Shown here piece by piece: positions 26,440 through 35,702 of a stretch of 64,000 nucleotides of DNA; position 1 is the first letter of the stretch, and each line of letters begins with the position of its first letter. The notes beneath the pieces are model-generated. The model was given only the letters and a program-made list of their open reading frames with translations, was not told the DNA's origin and searched no databases. The stretch spans positions 1 through 64,000 of the forward strand of contig JAMFSK010000200.1 of assembly GCA_026225235.1 (NCBI GenBank), in the 5' to 3' direction. The translations under genes were made by a program, and so were the position numbers. Source of the stretch: Burkholderiales bacterium (lineage in GTDB: Bacteria; Pseudomonadota; Gammaproteobacteria; Burkholderiales; Burkholderiaceae).

Positions 26440-26455
26440 TCACCCCCCTGGGTGA
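26440..26455. promoter_or_regulatory. inverted repeat upstream of DszB-like gene
   Basis: TCACCC-N4-GGGTGA, 110 nt upstream of the desulfinase start and 41 nt after the stop of the ABC exporter gene on the same strand. Could be an operator or a weak terminator. Confidence 0.3.
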
Positions 26456-26496
26456 ATGAAGAACACCTGCGAGCGCCCCATCCCGGTCACGCCGGC

Positions 26497-28317
26497 TTAC
26501 GCCGCCGCTTCATCGTGCTCGGGAATCATGCCATCGGACTGCCGGCTCCATAGCCGCGCATAAACACCGTTGCGTGCCAACAGTTCGCGATGTGGGCCGT
26601 CCTCCACAATGCGTCCGTTGTCGAACACGAGAATTCGATCGAGATGCGCGATAGTCGACAAGCGGTGGGCGACGACGAGAACCGTCTTGCCATCCATCAG
26701 TGTGTCGAGACTGTCCTGGATGGCTTTTTCGGTCACGGAATCGAGGCTCGAGGTTGCTTCGTCCATGATCAGGATCGGCGCGTTCTTCGCGATGACCCGT
26801 GCAATGGCGATGCGTTGCCGCTGGCCACCAGACAGCTTGACGCCGCGCTCACCGACCATTGAGCTATAGCGGTTCGGCATAGTCGCGATGAAGTCATGCG
26901 CGTAGGCCTGCCGTGCGGCGTCTTCGATCTGTGTCTCGTCGGCGTCGAGCCGGCCATAGCCGATATTTTCGTTGAGCGTGCGGTGAAACAGACCTGGATC
27001 TTGAGGGATCAGACTGATCTGCGAATGCAGGGAGTTTTGCGTCACGGCACAAATGTCGGCTCCGTCAATCGTGATCGATCCGCTCTGGGGTTCATAAAGA
27101 CGCAACACCAGATTGATCAGCGTCGATTTTCCGGAACCGGAGAACCCGACCAGACCGACGCGTTGCCCGGGCTGAATCGTCAGGTCGAGATGGCGGAACA
27201 CAAGTCGCTCCGGAACGTAGCCAAAACTCACATCCTGGAAGCGAATTTCGCCGCGACTTACCACCAGACTACTGGCATCGGGTTCGTCGACCACCTCGTG
27301 GGGCAACACGATCGTATGCACACTGTGCGCGATGTTGCCGATGTATTCGAAAAATTCGAGGAAGCGTCGACTCAGGTTGCGTGCCTCGTTAATCACAAGT
27401 ATCGACAATCCCATACTCATCACGAAGCCTCCTACATCGATCCGGCCACTGCGCCACAGCATCAGCGCGAAACACACCGTGCCGATCTTCAGCGCCGCGG
27501 ACGCGGTGAACTGGAACCCCGCAGTGCGCTCGTTGCACAGGAAGTACGCGCGCGACGTCGCGCGTTCCTGGAGCAGGAATCGTCCAATGCGCTTCTGCTC
27601 GAACGACAGTCGGGCGAACAAGCGCACGCTCAACAGATTGCCGATAGCATCGACGATCGCCCCCGTGGTGTCGCTGCGCGCCTGGGCGTGCAGCGCCGAA
27701 TAGGGTTGTGCCGCGCGCGCGAGCAAGAAAGACACGCCGACGAACACACATGCCCAGGCGAACAGCAGCGCGCCGAACAACAGATTCGTGTGCGCAAGCA
27801 AAGCGATCGCGACCAGCAGCGTAACGGCAATGGGCAGAAAGTCGAACACGATCGCCCACACCGCCATGTTGACGCCCATCGCCGCCTCCGAAATGCGGTG
27901 TGCGAGCGCGCCGGCGAAATTGTTCGATATGAAACGATGTGAATGATGCTGCAGGTAGCCATACAGCGCTTCAGAAACGATCGTCCTCTGAACGGGCGCA
28001 ATGAAGACGCGACAAAGCGCGGCGGCCCGCCCCACCACCAGGTCGATCACGTTCAAAATAATGAAGAGCCTGAGGGGCCCGAGAAGCGGTCCGGAAAAGA
28101 ACGGCGCGACGTTGGATACCCCATGCGAGAGCGCTCCGACAATCCCTCCGAGCGCATACGGCGTCGCGATGCCTGCACCGGCCGATATCGCTTCGAGCAA
28201 CATGGTCAGCAGAAGCCAGCGCAAATTCCGACGCACGAAATACAGGATGAAGGCAAAGGGCTGGGTCGGCAGCTTGGGGACGGAAACATCACCCGTGGGA
28301 GAGAGAGGGATCGACAT
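26497..28317 (-). CDS. ABC exporter, fused membrane and ATPase domains
   Basis: Half-transporter of 606 residues from ATG 28317. A type-1 exporter membrane domain (about 1-330, six hydrophobic segments) is fused to an ATPase with Walker A GFSGSGKSTLIN, signature [14 protein letters not shown], Walker B ILIMDEATSSL and switch His AHRLSTI. It should work as a homodimer to export a lipophilic or peptide compound. An upstream ATG at 28410 would add 31 residues before the obvious start and is doubtful. Its link to the surrounding sulfur genes is unclear; efflux of desulfurised aromatics is one possibility. Confidence 0.92.
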   Translation of the reverse strand: MSIPLSPTGDVSVPKLPTQPFAFILYFVRRNLRWLLLTMLLEAISAGAGIATPYALGGIVGALSHGVSNVAPFFSGPLLGPLRLFIILNVIDLVVGRAAALCRVFIAPVQRTIVSEALYGYLQHHSHRFISNNFAGALAHRISEAAMGVNMAVWAIVFDFLPIAVTLLVAIALLAHTNLLFGALLFAWACVFVGVSFLLARAAQPYSALHAQARSDTTGAIVDAIGNLLSVRLFARLSFEQKRIGRFLLQERATSRAYFLCNERTAGFQFTASAALKIGTVCFALMLWRSGRIDVGGFVMSMGLSILVINEARNLSRRFLEFFEYIGNIAHSVHTIVLPHEVVDEPDASSLVVSRGEIRFQDVSFGYVPERLVFRHLDLTIQPGQRVGLVGFSGSGKSTLINLVLRLYEPQSGSITIDGADICAVTQNSLHSQISLIPQDPGLFHRTLNENIGYGRLDADETQIEDAARQAYAHDFIATMPNRYSSMVGERGVKLSGGQRQRIAIARVIAKNAPILIMDEATSSLDSVTEKAIQDSLDTLMDGKTVLVVAHRLSTIAHLDRILVFDNGRIVEDGPHRELLARNGVYARLWSRQSDGMIPEHDEAAA

Positions 28318-28816
28318 GATCCTCAAATTATAAGTACCCACCTGTTGCGAAATCGCCCCAATCGTTCGACTTTTTCTTGCAAAGCATATTCGTAGCGTCC
28401 TTTGAAACATTTCGCCAGTTCATGTTTTGTTAAGGGCCGCCAGATCGCTAATATTGTTTGCTGAATTTTCTCCCTGCCCCGTCTACCCCCCATAAAAACG
28501 AAAAATTCAGCCTGTAAAAAAGGGATCTGCGAAAGATCGGCGCCGTTGGACGGACTGCATGTTGGCTCCGGGTGCATCGCCCAGACTCCCCCTGGCTTAA
28601 TTCAATGTGGTGTCAGTCAAATATGTACCCCTTCCTAGAACATATGTTTCGAGGTCTTCTCTTGCTTGCGCTTGCCTCGATCTAGCGCCGATCACGGATG
28701 CTCCGATGCTTATCAGATTACTTATTTAGCATTCCATCAAAGATTTGTTACGCCGACATTTGGGGATGGATAAAGTTCAGTCCAGCCAAATATCGTCACC
28801 TCATCAGGATAAGAAC
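28318..28816. other. long A/T-richer divergent region before the TonB receptor
   Basis: About 500 bp between the ABC exporter (minus) and the TonB-dependent receptor (plus), visibly richer in A/T than its surroundings. It contains a weak dyad ATATGT-N13-ACATAT at 28621-28645. I found no gene and no clear Fur box. Confidence 0.4.
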
Positions 28817-31468
28817 ATGTCAGCCTCGCAACACGGGAAGTCGAGAGTCAAATTAGAAAAGAGTGTGGTTAGCCGGCCGGGGCTGACAGCAATCGCACTC
28901 GCAATCGGCGCCATGTTCAGTCATGGTGTCGCGCTCGCACAGGTCGCTACTTCACCCGACGCATCACAATCAGATACCCCGACCAACCAGTCCTCCGGGA
29001 CGGCCAAACCCACTGCAAAGAAGCCAGCGGCCAGCACGGCTCAGTCGGCCAACTCCTCGTCGGGCTTTCTGGGTGACGTGCAGGACGTCGTGGTAACGAC
29101 GGGTACACGAGGCGGTGGCAGCTCGGCGGAAAAGAGTATCTCGCCTGTGGACGTTGTCACGGCGGACGACCTGACCCGCACCGGCAAACAGAATCTTCGC
29201 GATGCGCTAAACGATCTATATCCTTCGTATACAAATGTTGCGGGCTACCAGGGGCAACAGGGCGAAGGGGTCAAGGTGGCCGCACTGCGCGGTCTCGATC
29301 CGAACGACACGCTCGTTCTCGTCAACGGCAAGCGCCGTCACCAGACGGCGCTCTACCTCAATGGTCAATCACCGACCGATCTGGATCTGATCCCTATCAG
29401 CGCGGTGGACCACATCGAAGTGCTGAAAGACGGCGCCGCAGCCCAATATGGCTCGGACGCGATTGCTGGCGTGATCAACATCATTCTGAAGAAGGACGCC
29501 GAGGGAGGATCGGCCAGCGTCAACTATGGGCAATATGGCTCAAGTGTGGGTCCGTTCGATGGCATGAAGGGCAAGACCGGGACTGCCTCGCTCAATCAGG
29601 GAATCGCACTCGGCCAGACCGGTGGCTTTTTGAATCTGAGCGCGACGGTAGACCTTCAGCGACCGACAAACGACTACGGTCCGTACCCCCTGACCTCGCG
29701 GATTTATCCAAAACTGCCAAACGGGCAGCTGGATCCGCGCGAAACGAGTCAGTCTCGCTACAGGCAAGTCGAAGGCCAGCCGGACGTACAGAACTACGCG
29801 TTCGCTTATAACGCCGAGCTGCCCATCACCCCGGATCTGAAGGTCTATTCCTTCTCGACCTACGCGCACCGTTACTCGCAAGGCTTCGGCTTCTTTCGCA
29901 CGGCCATCTCGCCGCAGACGTTTCAGCAGGTCTATCCAAACGGCTATATGCCCGAGTTCGAATCGTCGGAAGACGATTTCCAGAGCGTCATCGGCATCAA
30001 GGGTACCAATCTGCTCGGCTGGGACTGGGATCTGAGCACCAGCTACGGCAGCGACAATGCACGCATCTACACTGAGCACTCGCTGAACCCTTCGCTGGGC
30101 CCGAGCTACGACTGGAAGACGAACTTCTACGACGGCCGCGAGGTCGCCACGGAATGGACTACCAACCTCGATTTGACGCGCAAGTTCGATACGCATCTCT
30201 TCGCCCTGCCGCTGACGGTATCAGGCGGCATCGAGCAGCGGCGAGATTCATTCAGCTATAGCCCGGGTGAAACGGCGTCCTATACCGACGGCACATTTAT
30301 CTGGCCGGCGGGCGGACTCAATGCCGGTATCGCACCGAATCCCGGTGCGTCTGGCATGAAAGGTTTCGATCCCCAGGATACGGGCGGCTGGTTCCGCACC
30401 AACGAAGCGATCTATCTCGAGCTGAACCAGCCGCTGACCAAGAAGTGGACGGTTGACGTGGCGGGACGCTACGAGTACTACAGCGACTTCGGAGGCGTCT
30501 GGACCGGCAAGGTGTCGTCGCGCTACGAGTTTTCCGAAGACTTTGCGCTGCGCGGCACTTACAGCAATGGCTTCTCCGCACCGACGCTGCAGGAAGAGCA
30601 TTACACGCAGTCGACCGGTGGCTACACGACCGATCCGGTCAGCGGACAGCTGGTCCAACAGTATACGAAGCTTGCCTCACCGACGAGTTCAGTTGCCGAG
30701 GCTGTCGGCTCGACCGCGTTGAAGCCGGAACATTCGACCAATCTGAGCTTCGGCTTTGTATTGAAACCGTTGCCGCGTACCACGCTGACGGTGGATGCCT
30801 ATTCCATCAACATTCGCGACCGTATTCTGGAAACACCCGTGCTACAGGGTTCAGGCGTCACGAATCTGTTGAGGGCGGCCGGCATCAACAACGTCACGTC
30901 CGTTCAGTACTTCACCAACGGGGCGAACACCACCACGCGCGGGGTCGACCTGACGCTCGAACACCAGGACGATTTCGGCAAGTTCGGCGAAGTCCGCTGG
31001 ACCCTGAACAGCAACCAGAATGTCACGACAGTCAACAGCCTGAGCGGTATTCCAGGCACGCTGGCAGGCAGTGGCGTGCAATGGAACCGTGCGGTCACGA
31101 GCCAGTTGACACAGTACTATCCCAAGAACGTGACGTCGCTCTCAGGTGACTGGCGACTGCGCAGCCTCGAGCTGACCTTGAAGGAAACACGCTATTCGTC
31201 GACCAACTTCGAGAGTTCGAGCGGTCCCAATCTCGATCAACATGTGTCACCTGCGTTCATCACCGATCTGAACATCGGCTACTGGTTCACCAAGAGCACC
31301 AAGCTGTCGATCGGCGCCGACAACCTGTTTAACCGTCGGCCGAGCGAGGTCGGCTCTACGGCCAACAAGCTCGCCAGCGTGCCGGTAACGTCGCCAAACT
31401 ATAGCTGGTACTCGCCGTACGGCATCGATGGTGGCTTCTACTACGTGCGCCTCGATACCGTCTGGTAA
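28817..31468 (+). CDS. TonB-dependent outer-membrane receptor
   Basis: Outer-membrane beta-barrel transporter, 883 residues from ATG 28817, with AGGA seven nt upstream; in-frame starts at 28766 and 28745 exist. A signal peptide (AIALAIGAMFSHGVALA) leads to a Ser/Thr/Pro-rich linker, then a TonB box (QDVVVTTGTRG), the plug (VKVAALRGLDPNDTLVLVNG, IEVLKDGAAAQYGSDAIAGV) and a 22-strand barrel ending in the aromatic DTVW. It has no N-terminal signalling domain. Its TonB-ExbB-ExbD partners lie 12 kb away, and the region between is full of organosulfur genes, so it probably imports an organosulfur ligand, not a siderophore. Confidence 0.93.
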   Translation: MSASQHGKSRVKLEKSVVSRPGLTAIALAIGAMFSHGVALAQVATSPDASQSDTPTNQSSGTAKPTAKKPAASTAQSANSSSGFLGDVQDVVVTTGTRGGGSSAEKSISPVDVVTADDLTRTGKQNLRDALNDLYPSYTNVAGYQGQQGEGVKVAALRGLDPNDTLVLVNGKRRHQTALYLNGQSPTDLDLIPISAVDHIEVLKDGAAAQYGSDAIAGVINIILKKDAEGGSASVNYGQYGSSVGPFDGMKGKTGTASLNQGIALGQTGGFLNLSATVDLQRPTNDYGPYPLTSRIYPKLPNGQLDPRETSQSRYRQVEGQPDVQNYAFAYNAELPITPDLKVYSFSTYAHRYSQGFGFFRTAISPQTFQQVYPNGYMPEFESSEDDFQSVIGIKGTNLLGWDWDLSTSYGSDNARIYTEHSLNPSLGPSYDWKTNFYDGREVATEWTTNLDLTRKFDTHLFALPLTVSGGIEQRRDSFSYSPGETASYTDGTFIWPAGGLNAGIAPNPGASGMKGFDPQDTGGWFRTNEAIYLELNQPLTKKWTVDVAGRYEYYSDFGGVWTGKVSSRYEFSEDFALRGTYSNGFSAPTLQEEHYTQSTGGYTTDPVSGQLVQQYTKLASPTSSVAEAVGSTALKPEHSTNLSFGFVLKPLPRTTLTVDAYSINIRDRILETPVLQGSGVTNLLRAAGINNVTSVQYFTNGANTTTRGVDLTLEHQDDFGKFGEVRWTLNSNQNVTTVNSLSGIPGTLAGSGVQWNRAVTSQLTQYYPKNVTSLSGDWRLRSLELTLKETRYSSTNFESSSGPNLDQHVSPAFITDLNIGYWFTKSTKLSIGADNLFNRRPSEVGSTANKLASVPVTSPNYSWYSPYGIDGGFYYVRLDTVW

Positions 31469-31475
31469 AGCGTGA

Positions 31476-31507
31476 AAGGAGGTCACGGCGATTGCCGCGA
31501 CCTCCTT
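31476..31507. terminator. strong stem-loop between convergent genes
   Basis: AAGGAGGTC-a-CGGC, loop GATT, GCCG-c-GACCTCCTT: 13 paired bases with one mismatch, 8 nt after the receptor stop, between convergent genes. Good terminator candidate. Confidence 0.7.
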
Positions 31508-31523
31508 CGTTGCAGATTGGCAC

Positions 31524-32777
31524 TCAGCCGTTCAGCAGCGAAAAGGACAGACGTCGCAAATAGCCAGCGCGCGACAACAGATCCAGCAGTTGCCATGCGT
31601 CGATGTCGGGTACACCTGGAGCACTTGCCTTCAGTTCAGTGCTCGCGAATGCGGCCTCACGCTCGCGCAGCCAGTCAAGTGCGGGTAACAGATGGGCCGG
31701 CATCTCCGTGCGCAATGTGGGGCGCTCGATCCATTCGCGATCCCAGGCGCTCACGCTCACCTGCACGCGATTGCCCGACAACTCGGCCGAGAGCGATGCC
31801 ATCGGCACGCGCTGAAAGCGCTGTTCCTGGTCGAGATCGGGTGCGCTGGTGTCGACTGCGTCCGGAGCAAGATCATGGGCCGTAAGTCGTGCGAGCGCTT
31901 CGGGCAGCTCGCGCAGCAAGTCGTCGATGCGACGAAGTTCGTCACCTCTCTGGTCGGCAGATCCGGCGATGCCATAAAGCGGACGCCGCCAGCGTGAATC
32001 CTGCAAAAGCAAGGAACGGAGCTGCGGCAACAGATAGTCGAGCGCCGCGGGCGGCCGCATGCCAATACTGATCGAAAACGAATCGCTGTCGGCCCGCGTC
32101 GTGTGCCAGGTGCCACGCGGAAGAAACAGTATCGAGCCCGGCTCCATCCGGACCCGCTCGAGCCGTGTGACGTCCGGCTTTGGAAACCCTGCGCTCACCT
32201 GCGGATACAGTTCATCCCCAGGCAACATGCCCGGACCAAACTGCTGACCAATGGGGTAACGCAAACCGTCGACCGGCGCGATCTCAAATGTCTTCGAACC
32301 GCTCAGTTGCACCGAGATCACGTCGTCCGCATCGAAATGGATCGGCAGACCATCGCCGCGAGGCGACGCGAATGCGCCGATCTTGCTGCTGCCGCCCGGC
32401 ACGCCAAGTCCCTGCTCGAGCGCCTCGAGCCATGCGGACAAACCCGGCACCGACGCCACAATATCGTAGAGATAGGCTGTGAAGCCCAGTTTGAACAGGT
32501 GAGCCGGATGCGCGTCCGAATTGAACGTGCGCGTATCCACTGCGCCACGTCCAAAGGCAATCGGACCACGATATCGTGACGCCAGTGCGTCGAGGCCGCC
32601 GAGTTCATCGCGGCGGAGTACAGCAGGTAGATCCGCTAGCTCGCGATGCACCCAGAAGGACCGCTCGGGCCAGTACCCGCCGAGAAAGTCCCGCGTTCCG
32701 TCGGCGCCAAACAGCGCGGTCAGTGTTGCGCCCACTGCATCCGTCGGCGTGGCAACAAGCCGTGCAAGCGCGCTCAT
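31524..32777 (-). CDS. JmjC/cupin-like 2-oxoglutarate oxygenase
   Basis: 417 residues from ATG 32777. The double-stranded beta-helix core carries the metal triad: H147 and D149 in LPIHFDADD and the distal H225 in RGTWHTTRADSDSFSIS. This resembles the bacterial JmjC proteins related to ribosomal-protein hydroxylases (YcfD-like). A C-terminal winged-helix-like part (WQLLDLLSRAGYLRRL) is also typical. The open frame upstream of 32777 lacks a good start and low-complexity Arg stretches suggest it is not translated. It may modify a protein or a small peptide; no neighbour decides. Diverges from the DszC-like gene. Confidence 0.8.
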   Translation of the reverse strand: MSALARLVATPTDAVGATLTALFGADGTRDFLGGYWPERSFWVHRELADLPAVLRRDELGGLDALASRYRGPIAFGRGAVDTRTFNSDAHPAHLFKLGFTAYLYDIVASVPGLSAWLEALEQGLGVPGGSSKIGAFASPRGDGLPIHFDADDVISVQLSGSKTFEIAPVDGLRYPIGQQFGPGMLPGDELYPQVSAGFPKPDVTRLERVRMEPGSILFLPRGTWHTTRADSDSFSISIGMRPPAALDYLLPQLRSLLLQDSRWRRPLYGIAGSADQRGDELRRIDDLLRELPEALARLTAHDLAPDAVDTSAPDLDQEQRFQRVPMASLSAELSGNRVQVSVSAWDREWIERPTLRTEMPAHLLPALDWLREREAAFASTELKASAPGVPDIDAWQLLDLLSRAGYLRRLSFSLLNG

Positions 32778-33258
32778 GCCACCGCGCGCTGCGCGCCGCC
32801 GCCGACCCGCGCCGTCCGATGCGGTCTCGTCCAGACGTCTGGATCGATGCGCGACGCGTCCCGCCGACCCGCCTGATGGAAGACCGCTCTCGTCATGTTG
32901 TCTATCCGAAATGCATAATTTAGCGCCGCACGTGACAAAAAGGCAAAGAAGGAATTTTGCTTTTCTAATGCGCAACGAGGCTTGCTCGACCGACCGGGAT
33001 TCGAGTCGCATCAGCAGTGTCATGTGTAATCGTTATGAAACGATTTCTTCTAACCTCTTCAGCATGCCAATGTAGAGCAAAGTCAAATCGCTTCGTTGCA
33101 ACGGCAACGGCCGATGGACCATTCTCCGAATCTCGGTCACCGACGCTGCGAATCAGCAGGACGTCCACGCGATCTCGTCAAAGCGGCCGCAGCGCGGTTT
33201 GTCCGCGCGCGCAGCGCTACCTGTGGCTCTCATATCATTGATCAAGGAACGAGCAGCG
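32778..33258. promoter_or_regulatory. divergent regulatory region, JmjC gene / organosulfur oxidase operon
   Basis: About 480 bp. It includes a dyad AATCGTT-N4-AACGATT at 33028-33045, with 7-bp arms, about 215 nt upstream of the DszC-like start. The remainder holds no gene I can support. AAGGA precedes ATG 33259. Confidence 0.4.
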
Positions 33259-34518
33259 ATGTCCGTCCAGACTCTGCATCATCCGCGCTCCGAAGAACCA
33301 ACCTCTGACCTGCCAGGCTCGCTTCCCCGTACCCGCGAGGCCATTCTCGCGGACCTGCCTCGCATCGCCGAGGACATTGCCAAGGGCGCGGTCGCGCGCG
33401 AACTCAATCGTGAATTGCCATTCGAGATTTTTCGCTCGCTCAGGCAGACCGGGCTGACATGGCTGCGTGTGCCGAAGCATCTGGGTGGACCTGGCGGTAC
33501 CGTGGCCGACCAGGTCGAAGTGATCTGCACGCTCGCCGCCGCCGATTCCAACGTCGCGCATGCATTGCGTAGCCATTTCGGTTTTGTCGAGGCGATCGCC
33601 ATCTCCCCCGATGCGCCGAACAGTAAAAAATATGTGAGTGAGGTACTCAAGGGCAAGCTCTTCGGTGGCGCGCACATGGAGATCAACACGCCCCGCCCCA
33701 ACATGCTGCGCACGAAACTGGTCAAGCAAGGTGACATCTACGTGCTTACCGGTAAAAAATATTATGCTACGGGGGCGGCGTATTCCGACTACACCAGTTT
33801 CAGTGCGCTTGACGAGCAAGGCGAGATGACGGGCGCGCTGGTTCCGATCGACCGGGAAGGCGTGCATATTCTCGACGACTGGGATGGCATGGGGCAACGC
33901 CTGACGGCAAGTGGGGGCGTCGACCTCGATGACGTGCAGGTATTTCCCCACGAAGTCAGCTCCCGACAAGATCGCGATCCATTCGCGCGACGCCACAATG
34001 CGACGCGTGCCCAGCTGCATCTGGTGGCGTGCATTGCGGGCATCGTGCGGAATGTTTTCAGCGACGCGGTCAACTATGCGCAGAAGCACGCACGCTCCGC
34101 GAAACACAGTGCCTCGGAAACAGCGCGGGGAGACCACTTCGTGCAGCAGGTCGTTGGCGAGATTGCGGCCGCCAGTCATGCGATCGATGTGATCATCGCC
34201 GATGTCGCCAACAAGCAGGACGCCGCGGCGCTCAGTATCGTGGCAGGCGCGCCGGACCGGGATGAACGGGTCATGGCAAGCGCGCTCGCCAATTCGAAGG
34301 CGCAGATCGTAGTCGGCAAGCTTGCCATCCGCGCAGCCGAAAGGCTCTTCGATACCGGCGGCGGTTCCGCGACTTCGCGCAAGTACGACTTCGACCGTCA
34401 CTGGCGCAATATCCGCACGATCCTGAATCACAACCCCTTGCTGTTAAAGGGCCGCGTGATAGGCGACTACTACCTGAACGGCGTCAGAACGGATTTCGAC
34501 GAAGGTCGGGTCTTTTGA
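33259..34518 (+). CDS. acyl-CoA-dehydrogenase-fold monooxygenase (DszC/SfnB-like)
   Basis: 419 residues, close to DszC (417). The family folds like acyl-CoA dehydrogenases but uses FMNH2 and O2 to oxidise organosulfur compounds. Helical N-terminus LPRIAEDIAKGAVARELNRE, the segment LRQTGLTWLRVPKHLGGPGG, the middle beta domain (GKLFGGAHMEINTPRPN, VLTGKKYYATGAAYSDY) and the C-terminal AAERLFDTGGGSATSRKYDF then RHWRNIRT are all recognisable. DszC oxidises dibenzothiophene to the sulfone; SfnB relatives serve dimethyl sulfone use. First gene of an operon with an FMN monooxygenase, an aldo/keto reductase and probably a desulfinase. Confidence 0.85.
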   Translation: MSVQTLHHPRSEEPTSDLPGSLPRTREAILADLPRIAEDIAKGAVARELNRELPFEIFRSLRQTGLTWLRVPKHLGGPGGTVADQVEVICTLAAADSNVAHALRSHFGFVEAIAISPDAPNSKKYVSEVLKGKLFGGAHMEINTPRPNMLRTKLVKQGDIYVLTGKKYYATGAAYSDYTSFSALDEQGEMTGALVPIDREGVHILDDWDGMGQRLTASGGVDLDDVQVFPHEVSSRQDRDPFARRHNATRAQLHLVACIAGIVRNVFSDAVNYAQKHARSAKHSASETARGDHFVQQVVGEIAAASHAIDVIIADVANKQDAAALSIVAGAPDRDERVMASALANSKAQIVVGKLAIRAAERLFDTGGGSATSRKYDFDRHWRNIRTILNHNPLLLKGRVIGDYYLNGVRTDFDEGRVF

Positions 34519-34536
34519 ATCTCAGCCAGGACAACA

Positions 34537-35664
34537 ATGACTTTCGAAACGGTCTCACCCGCCGATATCCCGGGCAGTCCGCTCGCCAAGGCTTTCGAGC
34601 AGCCGTTGATGCTGGGCGTGTTCCTGAATCTGCAGGACATCCGCCTTTCAACCGTTCCCACCACGAATACCTGGACTTTCGACTACAACGCCGAGGTGGT
34701 GCGCAAGGCCGACGATCTCGGCTTCGAACTCGCGTTCAGCCGGACCCAATGGCTTCCCAAAGGGGGTTATGACGGTGAGTCGTCACTCGACGCTTTCGTC
34801 GCGCTCGGTGCGATGGCCGCGATCACTCGCAACATCCTGCTGATTTCGACCATCCACGTGCTTTACGGCCCGATCCATCCGCTCCATCTGGCCAAGTACG
34901 GTGCCACGCTCGATCATATTTCCAAAGGGCGCTGGGGCATCAATATTGTCACCGGGCACCGGGCCATCGAACACGAGATGTTCGGCTGGGACCGCATCGA
35001 ACACGACACCCGCTACGAACTGGCATCCGAACTGTTCGACGTCGTCCAGAGACTGTGGAGCGAGAACGAAAACTATTCGTTCGAGGGCAAGTCGTCCTGG
35101 AAGGTGCGCAATGGCTATATCACGCCGAAACCGCTGTTTGGCAGGCCGGTGCTCGTCAACGCAACGGGTTCGGAAGCCGGCATCGCCTTCGCGGCGCAAT
35201 ACTCGGACATCGTCTTCATCACGAGCCCTGGCGGAGCGCACATCGATAGTGCTCTGGAGACGCTTCCTCCCCACATCGCCAACATCAAGGATGCCGCCGC
35301 GCGTGCGGGCCGCAAGGTGAGGACGGTCATCAATCCCGTCATCGTGAGCCGCGACACCGAACGCGAGACCCTTGAGTATGCGAATGCGATTTCGAACAAC
35401 AAGATCAATGGCGCATTTGGCGGCTACGACAGCGACGCCCATGCGTGGCGCGGCCGCAAGGACGCTTCGCACAAACAAGGGTTGGGCCTCGGCGGCAATA
35501 TCGAGATCGTCGGGACGCCCGAGCAGGTTGTCGACCAGTTACTCGCCCTGAAGAAAACCGGGATCGATGGCGTTCAGCTGGGTTTTTACGACTTCCTCCC
35601 CGAGATCGGTTACTTCGGCGAGCGCATTTTGCCGCTGCTCAAGCAGGCCGGCCTGCGCCTTTAA
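34537..35664 (+). CDS. LLM-class FMN-dependent monooxygenase (SfnG/SsuD-like)
   Basis: Bacterial-luciferase-like TIM barrel, 375 residues. Family segments: FDYNAEVVRKADDLGFELAF, RNILLISTIHVLYGPIHPLH, LDHISKGRWGINIVTGHRAI, and the phosphate-binding VLVNATGSEAGIAFAAQYSD. It needs reduced FMN from a separate reductase, which I do not see in the window. SfnG and SsuD members oxidise dimethyl sulfone or alkanesulfonates and release sulfinate or sulfite. It starts 18 nt after the DszC-like gene, which suggests consecutive oxidation of one substrate. Substrate not determined. Confidence 0.87.
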   Translation: MTFETVSPADIPGSPLAKAFEQPLMLGVFLNLQDIRLSTVPTTNTWTFDYNAEVVRKADDLGFELAFSRTQWLPKGGYDGESSLDAFVALGAMAAITRNILLISTIHVLYGPIHPLHLAKYGATLDHISKGRWGINIVTGHRAIEHEMFGWDRIEHDTRYELASELFDVVQRLWSENENYSFEGKSSWKVRNGYITPKPLFGRPVLVNATGSEAGIAFAAQYSDIVFITSPGGAHIDSALETLPPHIANIKDAAARAGRKVRTVINPVIVSRDTERETLEYANAISNNKINGAFGGYDSDAHAWRGRKDASHKQGLGLGGNIEIVGTPEQVVDQLLALKKTGIDGVQLGFYDFLPEIGYFGERILPLLKQAGLRL

Positions 35665-35702
35665 CTCAGCAACACCCTCGAATTCAGACAGGAGAGAAGA
35701 GC

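Noticed and set aside
26896-27942. 348-residue plus-strand frame opposite the ABC exporter
   Set aside because: Antisense to a strongly supported ABC protein, with no motif of its own.
28621-28645. ATATGT-N13-ACATAT as a Fur box for the TonB receptor
   Set aside because: Lacks the GATAAT-type hexamers of Fur sites; kept only as a weak dyad in the intergenic note.
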